Positions 35,530-47,105 of a stretch of DNA of 64,000 nt are shown here, piece by piece (the stretch's first letter is position 1; the number at the start of each line of letters is the position of its first letter). Below the pieces are notes generated by a model. The model saw only the letters and a list, made by a program, of their open reading frames with translations, was not told where the DNA came from and made no database searches. Both the position numbers and the translations under genes were made by a program. The DNA is from Ulva prolifera (lineage: Eukaryota; Chlorophyta; Ulvophyceae; Ulvales; Ulvaceae). The stretch covers positions 11,426,985 through 11,490,984 of the forward strand of contig CM041196.1 of the NCBI GenBank assembly GCA_023078555.1. Reading direction: 5' to 3'.

Positions 35530-35612
35530 GCGTGTGTTACACGGATGAAGGTGCCACTGGCGAGGCAGGCAGCACCGCAGCACTGCGAAAGAAGCAAGCA
35601 GATCGAGTACGC
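35530..35612 (-). mobile_element. diverged LINE-C tail
   Basis: The segment GTGTTACACGGATGAAGG … GGCAGGCAGCACCGCAG matches the minus-oriented LINE-C tail at 55.0 kb (GTGTTACAAGGACAAAGG … GGGCAGCACCGCGAAAG). It abuts the LINE-A tail at 35622. No target duplication was recognised. Confidence 0.6.
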
Positions 35613-35621
35613 ACCCATATT

Positions 35622-36662
35622 TTACAAAAGAGTGAACGGGAAAAGACAAACCCCGAAACCAAATCTCATCCGAATCAACAGCAACACACACATCGACACA
35701 TGATCACACTACAACCGCACGCACACCTCAGTCCGGCAGGATCGCGTCCTCCATTGGCAGCTGCCAAGCAGGCGCCTCATACCGCAACCCCTGCTCAGGC
35801 TGCTCAGGCTCACGAGAGATGACAAGCCCAGACTTCCGATACATGTCTGCATTGCCCCGCTGCAATGACACCGACAGCACCCGCAGCGCCCATGGCGGAG
35901 GTGCCATGGCCACTGGACAAACGCGCCTTTGGAGATGCATCCACTAGCAACCTGGCTCGTGCCTTGCGCCTGGTCGCCTCTTACGCCGGACTGCAGTCTG
36001 CCCTGGAGCCGCTCTACCGTGCCCTCGCGAGGGGCGCGGGTGTTGAGCTGAATCGCCGCGGGGACGTCGTCGTGGTCATGCCGCGCCTGGAGATGGCGGC
36101 CGTGGACGTCGTGGTCACGCATGCGCCGGCGGCCTCATACGTGGCCGCTGCGGCGCGGGGGACGGGTGCGACGGCGGAGCGGGCGGAGGACAGGAAGCGG
36201 GACCGCTTCCGGCGGGACGTGCCTGACCATGCCGCGTTCCGGTTTGTTCCGTTTGCGGTCGAATCGTGTGGCTTCATGGGCAAGGCTGCCGTGAGGTTCG
36301 TCGGTCAGTTGGGGGATGTGGCCGCTGCCAGTGGGCGCATCTCCAAAGGCGCGTTTGTCCAGTGGGCGCTGCGGGTGTTGTCGGTGTCATTGCAGCGCGG
36401 CAATGCGGATATGTATCGGAAGTCTGGGCTTGTCATCTCTCGGGAGCAAGGGTTGCGATATGATGCGGGCCTGGAGGACGCGATCCTGCCGGACTGAGTT
36501 GTGAGTGCGGTTGTAGTGTTCGTGTGTGTGTGAGTGTATGTTGCATTTGATTCGGATGAGATTCGGTTTCAGTGTTTGTTTTCTCCCGTTCACTCTTTTG
36601 TAAAATACATCCACTAGCAGCAGCCACATCCCCCAACTCGCCGATGAACCTCACGGCAGCCT
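35622..36662 (-). mobile_element. older LINE-A 3' fragment, interrupted
   Basis: Minus orientation. The tail is at 35622-35700. The C-terminal codons (ISKGAFVQW, LSVSLQRGNADMYRKSGL, EDAILPD stop) run up to 35949 and resume at 36608 with AAVRFIGELGDVAAASG. The break is the insertion of a second LINE-A copy. Small internal duplications (WPWHLRHG, EPEQPEQ) show decay. Near 36663 it switches to sequence resembling 55.42-55.51 kb. Confidence 0.82.
35938..36619 (+). mobile_element. nested LINE-A insertion with 12-bp target duplication
   Basis: CATCCACTAGCA at 35938-35949 and 36608-36619 flanks about 658 bp of plus-oriented LINE-A. Codons from about 35960 to the stop at 36497 encode the C-terminal region of a LINE protein: DVVVTHAPAASY, AEDRKRDRF, FRFVPFAVESCG, AAVRFVGQLGDVAAASG, LSVSLQRGNADMY, EDAILPD. 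The DV … VDV … K pattern recalls the restriction-like endonuclease region of RLE-type LINEs, but the reverse transcriptase itself is absent. The 3' UTR ends CTCCCGTTCACTCTTTTGTAA, with no poly(A). Confidence 0.85.
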
Positions 36663-36852
36663 GGTACCAGGGACGATGCGGTGCCCAAGCCGTCCCCGTA
36701 TTCCCTGCGCATGCCACCAAAGTCATGCCGCACGCGAGACGGAGCCGGCCACCCGAGAGCCAGAGGCCATCTGTCGGTGGTGCCAAGCGGGCGGGGTCCC
36801 CGAGGGGCAGCTCGCCGCTCAGGCCGGATGACCTGTTAGCGGCGAGAGGTCA

Positions 36853-37430
36853 TCAGACGGGATTGTGAGTCCCGCCAAAACTGCCTTGCCCGCATGACGT
36901 GCCATCAGCGGAGCCGCGGCGCTGACGTTCGAGGCAGGCCCGCGCGGACCTGGCGTGCCACTGCACGACAGAGCGTCGTGGAGAGATCGCGCATTGTATT
37001 CTCGAGGAATCGCCGCCGAGAGGCCGCGCGAGACCTTGCAGCCACATCAGAAAGCCTGTTGAGCAATGCGAGGGCGGCCGGGCCAACCCGTCCGTACGTC
37101 TCATGCGACAGCGGGACCAGCGTGAATGGCCCGCACCGGCCCGGCCGTTTGCGCCGGTCAGCGGCCTCTGCCGAGGCACCGTCGTGGAGCGCCGCGGCGC
37201 TGACGTTCGAGGCAGCCAGCGGGTGGGTGACGCACACGTCGCCGATCAGCAGCGTGTCCGAGAAGAACGCCAGGATGTCACCTCGCTGTGCGGGTCTGCG
37301 AGACCGGGGGACAGCCGTCGCGATGGGGCAGCCTGCGCCTGGACTGACCGCTGCGCAGTGGCCATGGGGTGCCCAAGTAGCAACCTGCCCAGTCGAGCAA
37401 GTTCACGCATGAAGCAAGATCATTCACAGG
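36853..37430 (-). mobile_element. LINE-D C-terminal fragment
   Basis: Minus codons read GDILAFFSDTLLIGDVCVTH, then PLAASNV, AEAADRRKR, FTLVPLSHETYGRVGPAAL and LSTTLCRA. They follow the order of the LINE-A and LINE-B C termini but are distinct in sequence. It is a 5'-truncated, somewhat degenerate copy. Its 3' tail was not delimited. Confidence 0.7.
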
Positions 37431-38299
37431 AAATTTAAAGCCAGCGCAAGTGCCACCAGCTCCAAGATTGATCAATCTTCCAGTTTGAACTAAACAATGC
37501 AATTGAGTGCAGGAGCACTATTAATAGTACTAGTGCCAATATTGGCCAATTGGCCAAAGGCAGCGGAGCAGCATGCCTGCATGGGGCACATGTGTGTATG
37601 TCAGAGCACAAGCTTGAATATGCCAAGTCTTCGGCACTGAAAATGAGCAATATGCTACCTTGCCACCTTGCTACCGGTGAACGAAAGGCCTTCTTTCTTG
37701 CAACCACCAATTCAATTCAAGTTGGTGCCATGGTGCATCGATAGATATCTCCGCCAAAAGCGGCCAAGTTGGCCTCACAGATAGAAATGTATGCTTAGGC
37801 TGCCATCGCAATCCATGCCATGCAGTGCATGGGTGACCGTGGTTTCCAGCGAAACAAGTTTGATAGCTGGATCAGGAGGATTTATAACTATAGCTTACAG
37901 CAGTTTAGCCATATGCACTGTAGTACGAGCCTACTTGCCTGCAAGCAATTGTGGCTGTCATGCTCAGATCGTGCGCAGCTTTAGCGACTGTCGGCGGCAA
38001 TATACTCTATTGGCGGTGAAAGCTGCATTCTGATTCTGATATGCATGCAGGCATTGGTACGTGCGGTGACTTTGCGCCACGCTACTCTAAAGCGGACGTT
38101 GGTGTGGTGATAAGGTCCGTACGCATGTGCTCTTCGAGCTCTGGCTAGAGTAAAGTGTATCTGGAAATGCCTATCTGAAGAGCTTCAGCTGCGCACTGAG
38201 CGCATTGCCATGATATCGATGTCGATCATGCGATGCGCCCGGGTCTCGACGGGCGACATGCCTGTAATGACCCGTCGATCGCTCGCGAGCTAGATCACT
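37431..38299. other. no gene seen (loop of the inverted duplication)
   Basis: Short frames only, AT-richer than the flanks. No match to the opposite arm was noticed. Confidence 0.4.
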
Positions 38300-38800
38300 A
38301 TCCCACGCCTTGTACATGTACGAACCGAGCATGACGGTGACTCCTTCGGGTCAACAGCGCACAGGCAACAAGCCGCTGGGGCCCCGGCGGGAGCGCCGTT
38401 GCCGTGGATGCAATCACACACAAGTGATACGTTGCTCGACGAGCACCACCGTCGTCCGCGTGTCCGCGGTCGCGACGCGTTGATGATGGCCGACATCGGG
38501 AGCATGAACGCCGCCGCTGTATCCCGTACATCCGGACATGCCCCGAAACCCCTCGTTCCGCGCGCTGCGCACGTATATCTGCACGAGTTTCCACACATAC
38601 GTACCTTCGCAGGTATGACCGGGACGATATGATAGTGTCTTGATACAGTGATATATCGTGTGCCCGTACTACGCACCGGACAGCGTGTGCGCGACGCGAG
38701 GATCGAAGGGGGCACCCATATGCATCCGGCTGCTTCGCGTCGGCGGGCCGGACGGGTCGAAGCACGACCGTCTGTGCAGCGTATATATGTACGGACCAAG
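38300..38800 (-). repeat. inner pair of the inverted duplication (right copy)
   Basis: Reverse-complement partner of 34.37-34.79 kb. The minus frame MVRTYIRCTDG parallels MARTYIRCKGF on the other side, but no protein family is recognised. Confidence 0.75.
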
Positions 38801-39966
38801 CCTCTGTAGGCTAAATGACCACGGCATATCGTTGAATCTCTCGCTTTTGATACAAGATATCTGCATCAATATCACTGTCAAAGCCTGCCAGTGACTGCTG
38901 GGTATCATATGCTAGATACAGCTGCCGTGATATATATCGATGGACAAAGGTGTGCACCCATGCTAGCAGCGCTGCAATGATCATAGGCACTTTCTGTGTG
39001 CGTCATCGTGAATTGCCAGCCGTTTCCAGTGCAGTATCTACATATGTATATCTTCTGCGCTGCTGATGTCATACTGTCAGGCCAGCCAGCCTGAGCTCTA
39101 CAGAGCTTAGCTGTATGTGGACGTGAATTCGCCTTTACATCCTTTGTGATTGTCCCAATGGATGTAGCTATGTGTGGTATACCTATATATGTATAGTATG
39201 CATGCATACCCCAACAGAAGTCACTTCGTCGGTAGGCGTCGGTATGCATACCCCAACAGAAGTCACTTCGTCGGTAGGGTAGTCGGTAAGCATTGAATGC
39301 TTACCGAGGATTGGCATATGCCACAGTGGTTGGAGAACTCGCAGCACTTACGCTCTGATATACTGTTTCTACTAAATTAAATGCATCATTTAATTTAATT
39401 TAACATGTAACGGGTAACGCAGCTAGGTAAACTTGATCATGATTTTCCAGAGTGCGCCTGACGTGATTGACACGTGATTGACCCAACACAGAGTAGAAGT
39501 TTTTGTCCTAGACCCCATGTAACGCTGGCCTCGATATACATATGTCGATGAACTTAATTTCGAACGGTACTCTGATGTTAGGCATAGTTGGCCCCCCGAC
39601 AGGCCACTAGTACCAGCCACTAGCTACAGTACCAGCCACTAGCTGTAGGTCCACTGGTGATTGAACATTGCTGGATTCACATCGCGATCGATGTCAACTT
39701 TGTTGACCCCCCCCGGGCCGGGATATGTCCATTCGGACCTGCATGATCCAGGAGATAATAGAACTTACCGTGCCTTCTAAAAGCTCAGTGGGTGCAACTG
39801 GTCTGTTTCATTCAGTTGCATTGATATCTCAGGCTGGTAGCATTCTAGATATCTGTTTTTCTGGCTACACTTGTATACTATAGCTAGCAATCCGCCCCTG
39901 GTTGAGATCTCAACCGGGGGGTGCATCCTGGTAGTGTGCAATCTCTACATATGCATGGCCGGCCGT

Positions 39967-40017
<51 letters not shown>

Positions 40018-40248
40018 TCCTCCTGGCGAAGGCCCTGTCGCACCCTGCGAACCTGCATGCTTGCGTCAGGCTAGGTGTCTGCTGGGCCACCCGGCATGCC
40101 GCTCCAGCACGTCCCATCGCTGTTCCCGACTGCCACAATGCCTGCAGGACGGAATATTAAACTGCTCAAAGCAATGACAGGCCCCGCCGGTAGTACTGCG
40201 TCTGCCCGCCGCGGCGTAGCCTCGCGACACCGCGCGGGCGTTGTCCGC
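38801..40248. other. 5' region of gene D with simple repeats
   Basis: A 42-bp tandem duplication lies at 39203-39278 (TGCATACCCCAACAGAAGTC …). It is followed by a small hairpin at 39284-39306 (CGGTAAGCATT arms). A (TA)n tract lies at 39969-40015. From about 40070 the sequence matches the reverse of 32.69-32.89 kb, the 5' region of gene C. Confidence 0.6.
39969..40015. repeat. (TA)n microsatellite, about 47 bp
   Basis: Uninterrupted TA dinucleotides. The open frames across it are artefacts of the repeat. Confidence 0.95.
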
Positions 40249-43200
40249 ATGCTGTGGCGCAGCACGGCCCCCCTCCTTGGGCTGCTGCTGCTCACTCTGA
40301 CCACGCTGACAGCTCCAGTCCGCGCAAACGCCGATGCAAACCCTGACGACCAATCGCTGATTCTGCCTGAGGCCGTAAAAGCCGGGGCATCCACTTTGGT
40401 GCAAGGGTCCCGCCTGACGTGCAATGGCGGCATGGCGGTCGGGTTCGTCATCGACGGCTCTGGCAGCGTTGATGCGGTCGAGATGGCTGAGATGAAGAAT
40501 GATGTGCGCCCAGAACAGCTTGGGGCCACCCTGTACTGGCGGTGACTGCCCGGCTGCAGCGGGCTCGCATCACGTACCGGCATGCAAATTACCAGCATCA
40601 TGATGCACTGGTGACTACTCCACCCAACTACCCCACAGTGCAACCCTATAGCTATAGTGCCGTGACGGCGGCCAGCAGCCCCTGCGACAGCGTGTCGTTG
40701 AGTCTAGGAGGGCCGCTGCCGGCAACTGTTCTGCTCATCTTCACAATTGCGCAAGACCGCCATCATATGCATGTCGGAGCCTGCCTTGTGGAGCTTGCTG
40801 TCCCTGCAGCGCGCCTGTCCCCGCCACTGCCTTGCATTGAAATCACTTCCATCATCAATTTCAAATCGGTCCCGCTAGCATGTACACCTGTGATCAGGCC
40901 ATTGTATCAAGCTCCAAAGATGTGACGCGTGAGAATTGTCTTGCAGATCGCCGACTTCATCGACCAGATCTCCTCAGACAACGACCCCAACCCCAGCCTC
41001 TTCTACGCCAACCTCTTCGGCACCGGCCTCCGCGACTCGACCGGCCCGGGGGGCTTCCGCGACAATGTCGGCAAAGCCGTTTCTGACAAGGTCCGCCTGC
41101 GCCACCACGTTGCCCCACGTGCGCTGGCACACCATGCACGCCGACTGTAACCAAGATCTTGAATCTCTGGCGTCATATACCTGCTGTACAGTCCCTTGTA
41201 CGATTGTTGTTGTACAATATTGCCTGCATGCCAGCCAGTGTCCCTGAGCAGCAGTGACGTACTGCACACACCGATCTGCCAGCGCGGAGGCCCCGCCAAG
41301 GTCCACTGCCAGTTCCAAGGAGAGGCATACAGTAGCTACTCGCCGGTATACAGAAGGCCGAGTCCACCTCGCAGGCGGCGGCCTCCGTAGGAATCCTCAG
41401 GCGTGCACACGAGTTGCTGCATGCCCTTGTGTAGCTGGCGGACTAGGTCTGCCTGTTGCGTGGCACGCAGCTAGCTGTGCGCCCGCCGCAGGGTGCCCCC
41501 CCTAAATGCGTGCGCGTCTTTGTCTGCCATAAATGTGAACATATTCGCGATGTGGTGCTGTTTGTCGCCCCAGTTTGATGCCCTGCGGTGTCATGATGAG
41601 TCATCAGCACTCAAGTATATACATGACCAGAACCTCAAAGGAGTAGTACACCTTCGGGTGGGCGCTTTTCCTGACATGCGGCTCACCCGTCGCACCCTGA
41701 TCGATATCTAAATGCGACGCGGGCGCTTCGATGGCCGAGTTTGTTCGCTCCAGATCTGCTCCATCATGTGTCACCTGGCATGATGCATGGTAACTCCATC
41801 GAGTAACAGTTCGTCCATGCCAGTGACTCTGCTGTACAAGGACATATGCATGGTCGGAAAGGCGGCACACAGGAGGACACCATGAGAGTCTGTCTGTGCC
41901 CGTTAACTCTTCTGCAACAGTCATACAACAGAAAGCCACATGGGCGTAGGTGGTGTCATCGTCGCTGTCGTCCTCACGCACCAAATACACATGTACAGAG
42001 GCAGCAGCTCTACGGCACCTTGGCCACCCAATGCCGCCCGCTTGGCCACACGCCCTTACGGCACCTTGGCCACCCAATGCTGCCTGCTTGGCCACACGCA
42101 CCAAATACTCAAGTGCTTTCGGGTGTGTGGCACCAAAGGCTGTGAGGGTGACTGCACGGCCACCAACCAGAGTGCATCGAACCGCCGCCATGATCTACAG
42201 CAGTCACTGGTGTCGGGTCGCCGCGCAGCAGTTTCGGCGCTACCATCCAAATATCATACCCAAAATCGTGGGATTTATTGTATGTAATTGGACTCGAAAA
42301 TCCAACATGTGCATGTGCTGCTTACCTGGTTCAATCTGCAGGTCCGCGCGTTCCAATCAGACTTCGGCAAGCAGGCCTCCTCCGTCGCCGACGGGCTCTT
42401 GGAGATGGCTTTTGAGTTCTCTGGGATCACAGACCCCGTGTACGCGGCGATCGCATTTGTCTTCATGGACGGCGTTTCCTCTGATGACCCGCTTCTGCTG
42501 GCTGCCGCGGCACAGGACCTGAAGGACTCGACCATGGCGAACCTGCACTTCCCGGTCACCGTCATTGGAGTTCCCATCGGACCGGCCGTTCCGATCGCAA
42601 CGATGAACGCGATCGCCAGTGACCCGGACCTTGTGTTGGGAGGGCCGGCATTCAACCGCCTCTCGCCGCCTCTGGAGGACGGCATACTTGCCGTGGGTGC
42701 GCTGTGTCCGAAGTGCACACAATTTAAGCAGGCATGGATGTGCTTGTCATGATCAAACATGCGGCAAACAGTCGGCAGCTGGGCAGTGGGTGCATTACCT
42801 GAAGAGTCCTGCATGCATATGGATCGCAGGACGTAGACCTTATACCGACAGTGCACCAGCATCATGCATGTGGCAGCATGTGTGTCATTTCATGATAACT
42901 GATCATTGAATCCACGGCGGGCGATGTGTGGAAGCTGAGATCTCTAGAGGTTTGGGCGTTCATCCTGTGCTGTGCTGTGCTGTGCTTGTCGAGGCCTGTT
43001 CTCCCGTGCGCAGCTGTAAGTACAGTAATTACACAAGAACCGATCGGGAGAAGACAAACCACACCACAAAAGCTGTAAGTACAGCTGATAGTGCTGCAGA
43101 CACGGACGGCGACACTGTGGCTGACTGCGACGACGGCTGCCCCACCGACCCCGCCAAGGCGGACCCGGGGGTCGACGGCTGCCTCGCCCCGCCGCCCTCC

Positions 43201-44999
43201 TGCCGGGGCAGCTTTGGCTTTGTGATCGACTCATCGACCAGCTTTGGCCAGGCCAACTTTGACGACGTGGTCGCACAGGTGCGATCGTCCGCACCATTGA
43301 GAGGCTTTCCCTGGCTACAGCAGTGCCCGGTGAGCCGGTGTCAACGAGCAAAGGCCCTGGAACGAGGCCGGGGCTGTCAGAATTATCTCATGGCACCTGC
43401 CACCATCGAGTCCCAAGAACGGGCTCATGCTGTGTACCAGCTTGTTCACCCGACCGCATCATGCTCATGCGGACATGTCTAGGGCCATGGCCAAAACGAC
43501 GGCGATGCTGATGGAGCCCTCATCCCAAAACTAGCCCCAGAAATTCGCGATTACCCCCGTGTGCAGGTGTCGAGCTTTATCTCAGACAATTCCGAGTTCA
43601 CCACCCTCGGCGTCGCCAACAGCAACGAATACTATGCCGTCTCCTACACCACCGTCGTCGACGACCGCACCAACCTCTTCTCCCCAAATGACTTTGATGG
43701 CATTGCCACGAGCACCGCGACCGCCTTATCCTTCGCCGGTGGCGCCACCAAGGACACGGCGGTTGGCCTGAGCGATCTCCGGGAGCAATTCCTGCGCCAG
43801 GTTAGGCATCCCTCTAGTATTCACTGCTAGTAGTAGTGCTGTGTTTTGCGTTTGTGTTGCGGCCCTTCACTCTAACAGCTGCAGCCTCTGCACATATGTC
43901 ATGCATGAGCTTTCGCGTGCGTGTGACGCCGCTCTGTGTGTCGCTTCACATCTCGCAACTGACAGCAGCACGATGCAGCTATCGATTTGTTATGACTGCT
44001 CTGAATCAGGAGGGTTGCGGGTATACGAAGCGAACAATGTGTGTAAGCAGCTGATATCCACAACATGCGCTCAAACATTAACCACCGCACTCACACCCAC
44101 CTGCCATGTGCTGTATATTAATGTTGTTGAGCCCCCACATTTCAATGTGCCTTGCAGGACGAATCGGGCCTGCCGAGTGACGCGCGCTTCGCCTTTGTCA
44201 TCACCGACGGCATCGGCGACGCCGTGCCGCTGGTCAGGGCCGCGGCCAAGTTGCTGAAGGCCCGCAGCGAGGTCATCATCGTGGTGCTGCCGCCGGCCGG
44301 CGCATTCAATGCAGCTGTCGTGAATGCGATCGCGTCCGAGGACCAGAACGGCGCCAAGCTGGTGGTGCCGATTGCAGATTACGCACAGCTGGCAGCGGCG
44401 ATGGCCCGCAGCCTCGCGACCCTCGGTGCGCCTTGACTCGTGACTGAAGTGCCGTGTTTGTGCGGGCATGTCATGATCATTTGCGTACACGGATTCTGTG
44501 CGGGATGGCGTCGAAGCGCCCGCATCGGCTATGGCTGTGGTGCTGATGCGAAAGATGACATGTCATGTACCTACTCCATGGGCCAAGGCCATGGCATGTT
44601 GTAGCACCAGCACAGGCTGTGTATTCCGAACCATTTGATCCCGAGGCTCGTCCAGCACACAGATTGACAGTACCAGCTGAGGGCAGACAACTCTAGGGGT
44701 ACAAACAGCACATGACTGGCGCGTTGTTAAATGTGTTGTGTGAGCCAGTATGCCTGCACTCCTCCACGTCGCTGCTGTGAAGCGCTCGGACCTGATCAGA
44801 TGGAACGACCCCGAATAGTTAAGTATTTGACAGTCTGGATGGCAGCCCTAGAAGTGCTGCAAGGCAATCCAACACCGATGGTTGTGCAGACTCTGATGGC
44901 GACGGGACGATCGACTGCATGGACGCATGCCCGCTGGATGCGCTCAAGCTGGATGGCGGCCTCTGCGGCTGCGGCAAGCCGGAGGTGGCCGGCTGCTAG
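40249..44999 (+). CDS. secreted protein with two VWA domains and TSP3-like motifs, gene D
   Basis: Seven exons join in phase: 40249-40503, 40947-41090, 42342-42696, 43100-43278, 43567-43800, 44158-44425 and 44890-44999 (1545 nt, 514 residues). A signal peptide (MLWRSTAPLLGLLLLTLTTL …) is followed by VWA domain 1. Its MIDAS is DGSGS in FVIDGSGSVD, with later strands FVFMDGVSSD and VTVIGVPIG. A thrombospondin type 3-like Ca-binding segment (DTDGDTVADCDDGCPTDP) follows, then VWA domain 2 (DSSTS in FVIDSSTSFG; FAFVITDGIGD; VIIVVLP). A final DSDGDGTIDCMDACPLD motif ends in a short Cys tail before TAG. The apparent TGA at 44434-44436 lies just after a GTGCGC donor, so the real end is exon 7. VWA domains bind protein ligands through a metal ion, so an extracellular adhesion or matrix role is likely. 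Donors are mostly GTGCG. Intron 3 carries a 45-bp LINE tail close to the acceptor, and intron 6 ends next to a decayed MITE. Confidence 0.9.
42011..42101. repeat. 46-bp tandem duplication in intron 2 of gene D
   Basis: Two copies of a unit starting TACGGCACCTTGGCCACCCA (42011-42056 and 42057-42101). The equivalent intron of gene C (about 31.4 kb) has a single copy, so this doubled after the arms diverged. Confidence 0.85.
43012..43084 (-). mobile_element. 45-bp LINE-A tail with 14-bp target duplication, next to exon 4 of gene D
   Basis: AGCTGTAAGTACAG (43012-43025 and 43071-43084) flanks 45 bp (43026-43070; TAATTACACAAGAACCGATC …), a diverged minus LINE-A tail. It ends 29 bp before the exon 4 acceptor, so it lies where the branch point should be. 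Confidence 0.8.
44775..44878. mobile_element. decayed hAT MITE before exon 7 of gene D
   Basis: Aligns along its length with the 14972-15073 element (shared GACCTGATCA, CCCGAATA, GGCAGCCCTAGAA, GCAATCCAACACCG). Termini are degraded. It ends 11 bp before the acceptor of the last exon, so the acceptor region may be partly MITE-derived. Confidence 0.65.
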
Positions 45000-45335
45000 C
45001 CAGCAGCTCAGGATGCCAGCTGAGATGTCAGGCTGTTTATTGAGCCCTCCGGGCACTCCTCCCAGTGGCACCTGAGTTCTCTGGCGAATAGAGTGGATGC
45101 GATGGCTCCCAATCTTCGCTGCTGCTACCTCTTGTGGCGAGGTCAGCAAGGGTCTCGATGTCTGTACACTATGGAAATTGTTTTGCGTTTTGTGGCTGAA
45201 GGAGGAGGAGCGCTATGATGGCTTTGCTGTACATGTATGTTGTTGATGCTGTTTGAAGCTTACTGAAGCTTACTCCCGTGCACCTAGGCAGATAGGCAGA
45301 GAGTGTGGATCACGTGGCGTCCAGGCTGCACACTA

Positions 45336-45380
45336 TGTGGCAATCCAGTGATATGGCCGCTATACCACTGGATTGCCACA
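45336..45380. repeat. 15-bp-arm hairpin
   Basis: TGTGGCAATCCAGTG (45336-45350) and its exact complement (45366-45380) flank a 15-nt loop. It was not seen in the corresponding part of the left arm. Confidence 0.85.
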
Positions 45381-45571
45381 CACTACGGTAGTGAGATGTA
45401 GACAGCGTGGGACTTTATAGGCTAAGAGTGATTCCGATTGTGAGTAAATGAGTGCACGTCCGCAGCCCTGATTTCTCAAAGTTGTTGTCTGCTGCCTGCA
45501 TGGCTGGAGAGATGGCGCATAGTGGCTCTCTAGCAAATAAATACTGCATACTTCGCTTGCGTTGGACCAGG

Positions 45572-45691
45572 CCTCAGGCCAGTGTTGGGTCGCGGTGCAG
45601 CATTTCCAGAGCTGCCACCCAGAAATGGAAGCTGAATATTCGGAATTGTTCCATATGTGATTGGGCCCGACAACCCAAGACTGCCTGACCT
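45572..45691. mobile_element. hAT-type MITE, filled in the right arm only
   Basis: The element 45580-45683 has termini CAGTGTTGGGTCG and CAACCCAAGACTG. The flanking 8-mers (CCTCAGGC and CCTGACCT) are only partly alike. The matching left-arm sequence at 29943-29958 (GAGGTCTGAGGTCTGG) runs through without the element, which confirms it as an insertion. Confidence 0.8.
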
Positions 45692-47105
45692 CTTTATTCC
45701 GGTCTAGGAAACCTGAATCGGCCTGAGAAGGGGACTGCAGATTTCTTGCATAGCATTTCATAACACTCTACTTGATGTATATGCGCGTTCGGTCGCGTGA
45801 ATGCGATGAGATGGGTGACACACTGCGACACGCCTGAACGTTCTCATGATGATCACGGACTCTCACAGCGAACTCTCACGAAAATGGAGGGATGGACACG
45901 GACCTGATAACGTTATGCCTATTTCAAGTTCTCCTTGGGGCTATTTCCGCATTGCGATGCGACCTCAGTCCAGTTCTCCCGGCCATCAGCGCCTGCAGCA
46001 GAGTTGGGGAATGCTGGAGCACGAAGCGGCAAGTAACCTAATGCCAGAGCTAGTTCCACGACGAACGTCAAGTACTTCAATTGCACCTGCACCAGCGTCT
46101 CCTCAGCGTCTCCTGGCACGTGAACAGCCGCTGCGCCGTGGCTGCGCATGCAGTTCGGCGATGTGAGAGGAGACAGGCGCAACTTGGAAAATACAACTCA
46201 CGAGCATGCAGCAGAAAACGAAACTTCCAATTATCGAGTGTTTCTGCGCAGTACCGATGATAGATCCGGGCAGGCGTCTGTCTCAGCACACACAGCTTCC
46301 GTATCGGGCAGGCAAGATAGATGAGCAAGACGACGCAACGTATCCTGCTTTCCCGAAGAACAGCTCTGATAATGAGACAAATATCTCTGCGTGCACTCTG
46401 CAGACGAGAATGCTTCATCCGTCCAAACTTACGCACTTGCGCCTGCCGGCATGCACACGCAAGGGTCGAGACGCTGCTTAGAACAGGGGCTCGTTCAACA
46501 ACTGGGCCGCCGTGCTGTCTTCAGTCCCCGGTCATGTAGCGAGTCTCAAAGAACGCTGCCGCTATGATCGGGCGGCATTGGTCAATGATGTATACCGCAA
46601 GTCGCGGTCCGCAACTCGCGCTGAGCTAGCTACTGCCTCTACCACCTTGACCAGCAGATAGTCTCGTGGAGTGATCATAGAGGCCATTGCAAACAGATGA
46701 GAGACCAGGTGCACCCCAGTGTTCAGGCAGGCGAACATGATCTAAAATGTGCAACGAATCGTTTACACCAAGATTCGAACCGGTGCCGACGAAGCGGCAT
46801 TGATTCGCAGATACAGGCAGCTTTTTCAGGTAAGCAGCCGCGGAAAAGCCAAAAAATTTTGAACCATTCTCGATATTATGCGTGTCATCCTTGCGCAGGG
46901 AACATGCTAATCTTCTCTGTATCGTTCACAGTAATTATCAGATGTCCCGAAGGACAACATCAGGGGCGAATTTGTTGTCTATATATCCGAAATGATACTT
47001 GATCGAACAAACGTTCATACCAATGGCGCCATCGTGCACTCAGACGCCAGCTAACCCCCTCCACGTCTCCCCACGCACCACCATTCATTACATCATGGCA
47101 CTCCT

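Larger units (their letters stand above)
45000..47105. other. 3' flanks between gene D and gene B
   Basis: Convergent intergenic region matching 28.6-30.3 kb in reverse. It contains a hairpin and a MITE listed separately. The frame at 45919-46182 (minus) parallels one in the left arm, but no exon chain was found. Confidence 0.5.

Noticed and set aside
35865-36497. 210-codon plus frame as one intact protein
   Set aside because: Its first 25-30 codons are antisense of the older minus LINE copy. The real LINE codons start only after the 12-bp target duplication at 35938-35949.
39884-40177. Open frames across the TA repeat
   Set aside because: Tyr-Ile runs come only from the dinucleotide repeat.
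44434-44436. TGA as the end of gene D
   Set aside because: A GTGCGC donor lies just upstream (after 44425), and exon 44890-44999 joins in phase to complete a DSDGDGTIDC Ca-binding motif.
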